Positions 57,936 to 64,000 of a DNA stretch of 64,000 nt are shown here, one piece after another. Position 1 is the first letter of the stretch. Each line of letters starts with the position of its first letter. Under the pieces are notes generated by a model. It ran no database searches. It worked only from the letters and a program-made list of their open reading frames with translations, and was not told the DNA's origin. Source of the DNA: Sabethes cyaneus (taxonomy: Eukaryota; Arthropoda; Insecta; Diptera; Culicidae); assembly GCF_943734655.1 (NCBI RefSeq), contig NC_071354.1:157935142-157999141 (forward strand), written 5' to 3'. The translations under genes were made by a program, and so were the position numbers.

Positions 57936-58790
57936 GCAGCTTTCGCTGCATTCAGGTGAACCTCCACCATGCCAAAGGCGCGTCTAGTGTCCTATGCCGG
58001 AGGTTCACCAAAGAGCAGCTGAGTGCTGCTCTGATTTAGGAGCCATGGATCAACGATACCACGATCCTCGGTCTATCCGGCGCTAATGGTAAGTTGATCT
58101 ATTGTAATACACAGTCCAAGCCTAGAACTGCCATTCTGTTAAATAAGAGATTAACATTTTCTCCAATTACAGAATTCATCCAACGCGACGTCGTTGCCAT
58201 TACGGTGGTAGTCCCGACGACTAGAGGGAAGTAGGAGATAGTCGTTGCGTTCGCCTACTTTCCAGGGGACAAGGACGAAATACCACCGCCCGAGGTTGCT
58301 GAACTAGTGCGGTACTGCAGGGCAGTCAAAAAGCCGTACGTGATAGGCTGCGACGCAAATGCGCACCACACGATATGGGGCAGCTCGGAGACAAATAACA
58401 AGGGTGAGTACCTACTTCAATATCTTACTTCTAACGATGTCAATGTAATCAATATAGGGAATGACCCCACCTTTATAAACGCTATCAGACAAGAGGTCCT
58501 AGACCTTACTTTATGTAGCGCCTCTCGCCTCTAAGTCAAAAATTGGCATGTCTCTGATGAACTAAGTTTATCAGACTACAGACATATCATTTTCGACATC
58601 GAGGCTAATCCGCTAAAGAGAGAACAATTCAGGAATCCGAGGAAAACCAATTGGAGTTCCTTTAGGGATCATCTGATTGCCTCACGTAATTCCTGTCACA
58701 ATGATATACAAACTCCAGCTGAGCTGGATCACAGACGCGTACAACACAAACTGTCCCGTAAACACGCGAACAGTTTGCCGTGATGTGCCC
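57932..58790 (+). pseudogene. Loa-like ORF2, endonuclease part
   Basis: The ATG at 57932 (within ATGA) starts MSSFRCIQVNLHHAKGAS, the N-terminus of an AP-type endonuclease. EPWI (after a stop at 58037), GDFN-like IGCDANAHHTIWGSS, DLTLCS and SDYRHIIFDI mark the catalytic blocks; the last two carry the DxT and SDH-type motifs, with SDY here. Stops are at 58037, 58232 and 58532, and the frame shifts near 58780. Confidence 0.7.
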
Positions 58791-60770
58791 TAGTGGAATG
58801 AAACGCTTAGCAATCTCCTTCGGAAGGCAATGCGTCTGTTCAATAGGGCCAACATCACGTCTAACTGGGACGACTACAGAGCCTCCCTCACCAAATACAA
58901 CGCTGAGCTACGAAAAGCCAAAAGGAAATCAAGTCAAAGGAGTCAAATTTTGCGAAAGCATACAAACTCTGCCAGAGGCTACGTGTCTGCAGAAAGCGAT
59001 GTCCAAGGACCACTGCAATGGTCTAGGGCAATTAAAAAAAGAGGATGGGAGTCTCACTGTTACCACCAGGGAAACTCTGGAAGTTCTGATGAACACGCAC
59101 TTCCCTGGTTCGACAGTGACCACTGGGCAAAACATAGGCGGGCAACAGTGGAATGGGTCATTACACAATGTGCCAAATGACTCGGTTCTACTTGCACGCC
59201 GATTGTTTACGGAGGCTTCGATCAAATGGGCACTCAGCTCTTTTGAATCAATGAAATCTCCAGGTCCGGATGGTATTCTACCCATTTTCTTACAAAAAAC
59301 GGACCCGGTTATAATGTCCGAGTTCATCAACCTCTTTCGAGCCAGTTTCACTTTTGGATATATCCCGGAGAACTGGCGGAAAGCCAGGGTGGTGTTCATA
59401 CCTAAGGCTGGCAAAAGAGACAAAACCCTGCCTAAGGCTTTCAGACCGATAAGTCTGACTTCAACGTTTCTTAAGCTGATGGAGATAATCACGGATAACT
59501 ATATCCGCAATGAGTTTTTAAAAAACTCTCCATTACATGTGAGTCAACATGCATACAAACACGGTAAATCTACGGAAACCGCACTGTACTGCTTAGTGAC
59601 GTTAATTGAGAAATCGCTCAAATATCAAGAGACAGCACTTTGTGCTTTTTTTGATATTGAAGGTGCTTTCGATAACACGTCCTTCGCGTCAATTAATACG
59701 GCTCTATGTCAAAAGAGAATCGACCACACTACAATGAGCTGGATTCAAGCAATGCTCTCGAGCAGAGAAATTACAGCATCATTGGGAGATACGTCGGTCA
59801 CGATTTCGGTGATCAAAGGAAGTCCACAGGGAGGAGTTCTCTCCCCCTGCTCTGGTCACTGGTGGCCGACGTGCTCCTTCACAAGCTATCACAGCTTGGT
59901 TATGAGACCATTGCTTACGCCGACGACGTTGTACTTATCGTCAGGGGTAAGTTTGACGCAGTATTGTCAAGTCGCTTGCAAGGGGCTCTAAACACCACCA
60001 TGTTATAGTGCTCACAAGAGGGACTTAATGTAAACCCCACCAAAACAGTCGTTATACCCTTCACTAGGCGAAGGAAACATACCATTACTCCCCCTATACT
60101 GAATGGTGTCAGACTGGGCTTCAGTAATGAAGTCAAACACCTCGGAATAATTCTCGATAAAAAACTGAACTGGGCTGCCCACCTAGATTATGCTGTTAAG
60201 AAAGCAACTTCGGCTATCTGGGCATGAAGGTCACTGTTTGGCAAAACCTGGGAAATGAAACCTCAACTAGCCTTTTGGTCATATACTACTATTGCACGGC
60301 CTAGGATAACCTATGCTGCAGTCGTATGGTGGCCAAAGGTGAATGAGGTGACAGCCCAAGCCAAACTAAACAAAGTTCAGCAAATGGCCTGTCTTATAGT
60401 TACCAGTGCCATGCAAACAACACCTACTGCAGCCATGGAGGCAATGCTATGCTTACTGCCTATGCATCTTCATGTGAAGAAGGAAGCAGGCTTCGGGAAT
60501 TCAATCTGACACCCTTAGTAACTTCAGTCTCTGATTGCATGGAAGCCAGGCCCAATATGGACGTTCCATATGAGGTGATTGAAACAGATCGCTCAATGTG
60601 GAATAATGAAGGGCCAGGCCTTCCATCTGGAACTATCTGTTTTTTTTACAGATGGTTCAAAAATGGGGGCCTGCACAGGCTCCGGAGTCTATGGAGATCA
60701 GCCCAAACTGTTTTCAGCAGCAAACTGGGAAGAGATTGAAGGCTTCGGAGTAGACCTGGTATCCACTGGA
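58790..60770 (+). pseudogene. Loa-like ORF2, reverse transcriptase and start of RNase H
   Basis: A linker (RLFNRANITSNWDDYRASL) is followed, after a shift, by the RT core: MKSPGPDGILP, WRKARVVFIPKAG, FRPISLTSTFLKLMEI, CAFFDIEGAFDNTSF (motif A), KGSPQGGVLSP (motif B). A shift near 59850 leads to ETIAYADDVVLIV (YADD) and NPTKTVVIPF, HLGIILDKKLNW, RPRITYAAVVWWPK. RNase H begins FFTDGSKMGACTGSGVYG near 60635 and breaks off. Stops occur at 60006 and about 60226. The catalytic residues are readable but no full-length product is possible. Confidence 0.78.
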
Positions 60771-60775
60771 TATCC

Positions 60776-60885
60776 GCTATCGAAGATAAGGCACGTTCAG
60801 GTGGTGTTCGAGGAGATTAGAGAATGGCAGCCCAGGACCAATAGTACTGGAAGACCGTAATTCGCTCGGCAAAGGATCGATTGAC
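60776..60885 (+). pseudogene. RTE-like element, 3' piece split by the Loa-like insertion
   Basis: GCACGTTCAGGTGGTGTTCG through CTCGGCAAAGGATCG matches 48399-48483, the 3' end of the second RTE-like subfamily. Together with 55545-56012 it frames the Loa-like element. Confidence 0.7.
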
Positions 60886-60887
60886 CA

Positions 60888-61195
60888 AACTCGGCTCGCT
60901 GGTACCCGTGTACCTTAGAACCATAGAGGCGCTGAACAAAAGGAGACTTCGCAACCCCCCTTATTAATGTAGCGACGTATCTGGTTGGGTTATTTTTAGA
61001 CGCAATTTGTGCCTTTTCCTCCGTCTACTGCAGAAACCATTGACCGAGACGTTTTAATCTAACTTGTTTTTATTTTCAGGACGACGACACTATGCAGGCC
61101 CTTACGACTTGCAAGGTCCTGCGAGTGACGTTGTTCGTCTGTCAGCGCGTTAGCCGTGATTCTCAGCGCGGGTTTTCGGAGAAAGGCTCCGTTCC
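60888..61195 (-). mobile_element. tRNA-like retroposon, third copy, internally deleted
   Basis: On the minus strand it runs from TCATAGGAACGGAGCC to GGTACCAGCGAGC and then jumps to CGAGTTTGGTC, the 3' end seen in the pair at 30102-31508. AATCGAT and AATCAAT at the two borders may be a 7-bp target duplication with one change. Confidence 0.6.
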
Positions 61196-61199
61196 TATG

Positions 61200-61385
61200 A
61201 AATTGATTGTATCTATAACCGAGTGAGAATGCAACATCGTTGAAGAAAATGACGTACAAAAGTGGTGCCAAATTGCTCCCTTGCGGAACGCTAGACATAT
61301 TAACAAATGCTGAAGCCACGCAATTGCCGTGCTTGGCATGCAGCATTCTTCCAGTAACTATGCGTAATGTGGAAATTAAATAAAA
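61200..61385 (-). pseudogene. decayed non-LTR reverse transcriptase fragment
   Basis: The minus strand reads MLHAKHGNCVASAFVN, SSVPQGSNLAPLLYVIFFND, VAFSLG: RT motif B and the next block of a jockey/CR1-like element, as at 19300 and 24290. The retroposon copy at 60888-61195 abuts it. Confidence 0.65.
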
Positions 61386-61394
61386 AAATTAAAT

Positions 61395-61560
61395 AAAATG
61401 TTCGAAGGAGTTCGAAAACAGACACTGAGAAAGACTGCAAGTCGTAGGCGAAATACGTATCTATCAGGAATAAAATATACATAGTAGAATTAAATTGGAT
61501 AAGTTTTTTTTATTTAATTTCCAGGTTTCGTATTCTACTAAGACGCACCAAAAACTTCAG
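61395..61560. repeat. repeat module shared with 40600-40735, partly inverted
   Basis: GCAAGTCGTAGGCGAAATACG at 61438 is the inverse of the module near 40645, whereas AGGTTTCGTATTCTACTAAG at 61524 keeps the orientation of 40701. It is possibly the 3' region of the neighbouring non-LTR fragment. Confidence 0.5.
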
Positions 61561-63420
61561 TACGCTTAATGCAAAGTTATTAGTATTTTGGTAACGTCTA
61601 ATCATGCGACAGCTTTAATTATTACTAATAATTAGTTTTTAAAATTTGATTTTCACAGTGCATCCATAGCTGACGATGGAATTGAATGAATACAGTGAAA
61701 GTGAGATTTCGAGTAAGTAAGTAAGAACGGGGCAGCCCAACTGATACCATGATTCTGGACGTAGTTCAGAATAGAGGCGAATTGTTCCTATTGATATCTT
61801 GTCAGATATTAAAGAGTTGTCCTTTTGTATATGATGTACGTTTCAGATACTTAATATTCTCTAGAATAAATTAAGCAAAAAAAAATTTCCAATTTATCTT
61901 ACTACGAACAAACACATTTGCTAATCGTTCAACAGACACACACTGGTTGATACTGACTGAAAGTCACGCACAATAGTTATCAAAAGCAGACTGCCAAAGT
62001 CACACGAAAAAAAAACTTTATTCATTCAGTCGTATATTCATTCTTCCTCCGACTGTCGTACATGATGAATGCCAGAAACGCTTTCCCGAGATTGAACGAA
62101 ATCGAAACCCTGCTGGCAGAAGAATATCACTAAGCTCTACACGCACATGATGGATATTTCATTCGGTTATTGGAATCATCCGAAGATTATTTATCTGTTT
62201 CGAAGAAAACACACTCATGCCGTGAATGATGATGACCTGACGGAAGAAACAAAAAAATAAAACAAGGATCCAACAGCTTGGCCTGGAGCGGTTAACCACC
62301 GGCTTGGCTCGGCTCTTTCTCTTGCCCGGAAGCGGCGAGGAAAGATTTCGTTTCAAATCCGATGCATTGCCACTAACACCGGATACCATCCGAAATGATT
62401 TCCGCTCTTCCGGACGGCACGTTGAAACGAAATGATCTTTTTGTCTTTTGGTTTACCCTCGGACTGCCATAATTTGGTCACCGTGTGTCTTTCAACAGTA
62501 CTTGTTGAAAGCTAAAATGTATTTTTTTTTTCATTTTAAATTTTCGCTGGATACTGATCCTAGTTTAAAGTTCAAATTTGATATTATTATTAAATAGACA
62601 AACAAATATATTATCCGTCTGTGGCTTATCTTGGAAGGTCAAAAACGGTCGCCTGAAGCACGTCATCTTCTTAAGCTTAGCCTAATATATAAGTTTTCTT
62701 TTCGTGCATCATTTAGATGTTCCATTTCTGCGTGGCTGCTGTTAAAACAAAGTCTAAGTCTGGACTCCGGGACCAAATGGCCCACCGTGAATGGACCAAA
62801 TCGAAACCTCACATTCGTAACGCACATCACGTTTTAATGCTCATGTTTTTGTTCCCCCATTCATTGCCCCTCGTCGGAAATGACCATGCATGCCCAGTAT
62901 CCACCACCTGATCGCCCCACTACTGTTATGGCAATCCTTTCGATTGACCTTCTGTTGTTTGTTTGTATATACTGCTTACTACCCATCCCGGGCGAATTTC
63001 CACAGCGAGCGCAGACAAATACTATAAGGCCATGTTTTTAGCTGACAGTGGAGAGACTAACTCTACAACGACGACTGAAAGAATCGCATGTTTTGACTGC
63101 AAACAACTATGTTCTCGTTTGGGCAGTGTGCGGGAAATTTACGAGCAAACAACTTGCTGCTCGGCAAGCACATCCTGCCCGATATGTTGCAGGTATCGTC
63201 TTCGAACAGTATCTTTTCCCGTCTATCTCTTTGATGAAATTTGTGGACTTGACTTGCTGGTTGCCAAGGCTCCGACAACACGGTCCGGTTCCGAGCGGTT
63301 GTTGCCTCTGTGCACATACACAAAATGTTTGCACGAGTGCTCTTTAACAAACCTGATTTGGCGCCGATTCTTAGTACTGTTAGAATTAAGCAATCCATAA
63401 AATCAGATGTTTGCTAGTTA
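61561..63420. other. upstream region of the second cuticle gene
   Basis: A short AGTA run at 61709-61725 may be another non-LTR tail. Overlapping frames at 62963-63400 on both strands (up to 145 codons) have no domain or splice logic. No gene supported; it may hold control elements for the gene at 63498. Confidence 0.35.
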
Positions 63421-63422
63421 TG

Positions 63423-63429
63423 TATAAAA
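63423..63429 (+). promoter_or_regulatory. TATA box of the second cuticle gene
   Basis: TATAAAA lies 75 bp before the ATG. Transcription would start about 30 bp on, near 63453. Confidence 0.65.
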
Positions 63430-63497
63430 GGCAACTCTCCAGTTTCGGTATCCGACACATACGGTTTTCCATTGGTCGGTGCAAGGAATAGCTCGGA

Positions 63498-63861
63498 ATG
63501 GCCAACTTTCTCGTATGAATATCTATTTGGCTTTTGTGATGGTCACTATCAAAAGTTTGATTTTTATTTCGAATAGGCATTTTACCTGTTGTTGCTGTGT
63601 GTGAGCCTGAACCAGGCGATGCCAGCCTCACCGGATGCGAGCGCTACGATAGTACGACAGGAGCAAGAGGTGAATCCGGATGGAACGTTCAGCTATGCAT
63701 TCGAGTCGAGCAACGGAATCAAAGCGAGTGCATCCAGCTCGGATGGATCCAGGATAACGGGAGAGTATTCCTATACCGGACCCGATGGAGTGCTGTACAT
63801 GGTGCGGTACGTGGCAGACGAAACAGGATTCCATCCGGAAGGAGCTCATATTCCCAAATGA
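63498..63861 (+). CDS. RR-1 cuticular protein (CPR family), short
   Basis: Exons 63498-63512 (MANFL) and 63577-63861, with a 64-bp phase-0 intron (GTATGA donor, TTTCGAATAG acceptor). The 99-residue product has a signal peptide (LAFYLLLLCVSLNQA, cut near Ala19-Met20) and an RR-1 chitin-binding domain at about 41-97: DGTFSYAFESSNGIKASAS, GEYSYTGPDG, YVADETGFHP, GAHIP. It ends two residues after the domain, lacking the helical tail of the gene at 25979. Intron place, phase and length are the same in both genes, as expected of tandem paralogues. Likely secreted by epidermis into chitinous cuticle. Confidence 0.93.
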
Positions 63862-63991
63862 TTCCTCCTCCCTTCCCCCCACTCCGCCGCCATAGGCGAG
63901 CGATAGGGAAAGAAAGCAGTTTGGCAATGAGGTTAGACCAAATTGCACAATCCATTGTGTACAGGAAGTTGTGGAACAGAAATGTTGGAGC

Positions 63992-63997
63992 AATAAA
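63992..63997 (+). terminator. polyadenylation signal AATAAA of the second cuticle gene
   Basis: AATAAA 130 nt after the stop codon, at the right window edge. Confidence 0.6.
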
Positions 63998-64000
63998 ATA

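Larger units (their letters stand above)
56013..60775 (+). mobile_element. Loa/Lian-like non-LTR retrotransposon, broken, 3' end missing
   Basis: In order: a ~400-bp leader, ORF1, ORF2 with AP-type endonuclease and RT, and the start of an RNase H domain. An RNase H after RT occurs in Loa, I and R1 elements; ORF1 and RT wording favour Loa/Lian, known from mosquitoes. The RNase H stops near 60775 and neither its end nor a 3' UTR is present, which is odd because such elements normally lose the 5' end. A later deletion is likely. Confidence 0.75.

Noticed and set aside
62963..63400. 145-codon plus-strand frame with many Cys residues upstream of the second cuticle gene
   Set aside because: A competing 111-codon frame exists on the other strand; no domain, signal peptide or promoter fits.

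Overview
This window looks like nuclear DNA of an insect, most likely a dipteran and perhaps a culicine mosquito. Two genes are clearly host genes: RR-1 (Rebers-Riddiford) cuticular protein genes at 25979-26492 and 63498-63861, both on the plus strand. Each has a TATA box, a five-codon first exon, a 64-bp phase-0 intron that splits the signal peptide, and an AATAAA signal. They read as members of one cuticle-gene cluster pushed 37 kb apart by repeats. The species assignment is inference from gene structure and transposon types; no database search was possible.

Layout. 1-3745: the 3' half of a Ty3/gypsy-type LTR retrotransposon, with the gag tail, a -1 frameshift signal and an uninterrupted 1092-residue pol; a possible 3' LTR follows. 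7302-8190: a 5'-truncated RTE-like non-LTR element with an open frame. Decayed relatives lie at 8950-9245, 20170-20860, 32212-33447, 39345-40310, 47365-48520 and 55545-56012 plus 60776-60885. 12572-12602: an orphan-looking core promoter. 13030-14390: a long pyrimidine tract. 15065-16127 and 52616-53807: two copies of a dispersed repeat. 19300-25000: decayed RT fragments and two terminal-inverted-repeat (TIR) elements. 28325-32045: a ~150-bp satellite array broken by a TA-flanked element carrying its own 34-bp array, a hairpin hAT-like MITE and a head-to-head pair of retroposons. 32124-34402: two Harbinger-like elements with TAA/TTA duplications, one carrying a non-LTR insertion. 37735-38455: another tandem repeat. 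42690-46911: a 2.13-kb tandem duplication, one copy carrying a TTAA-flanked MITE. 53988-55414: a TIR element split by a 1.06-kb foldback. 56013-60775: a nearly complete but broken Loa/Lian-like element nested in an older RTE-like copy.

Apart from the two cuticle genes the window is mostly layered transposon history. In several places a second copy gives the empty site and so proves the insertion boundary. The most mechanistic signal is at the left edge: a GGGAAAC slippery heptamer, a 6-nt spacer and an apparent H-type pseudoknot placed exactly where gag must shift into pol.
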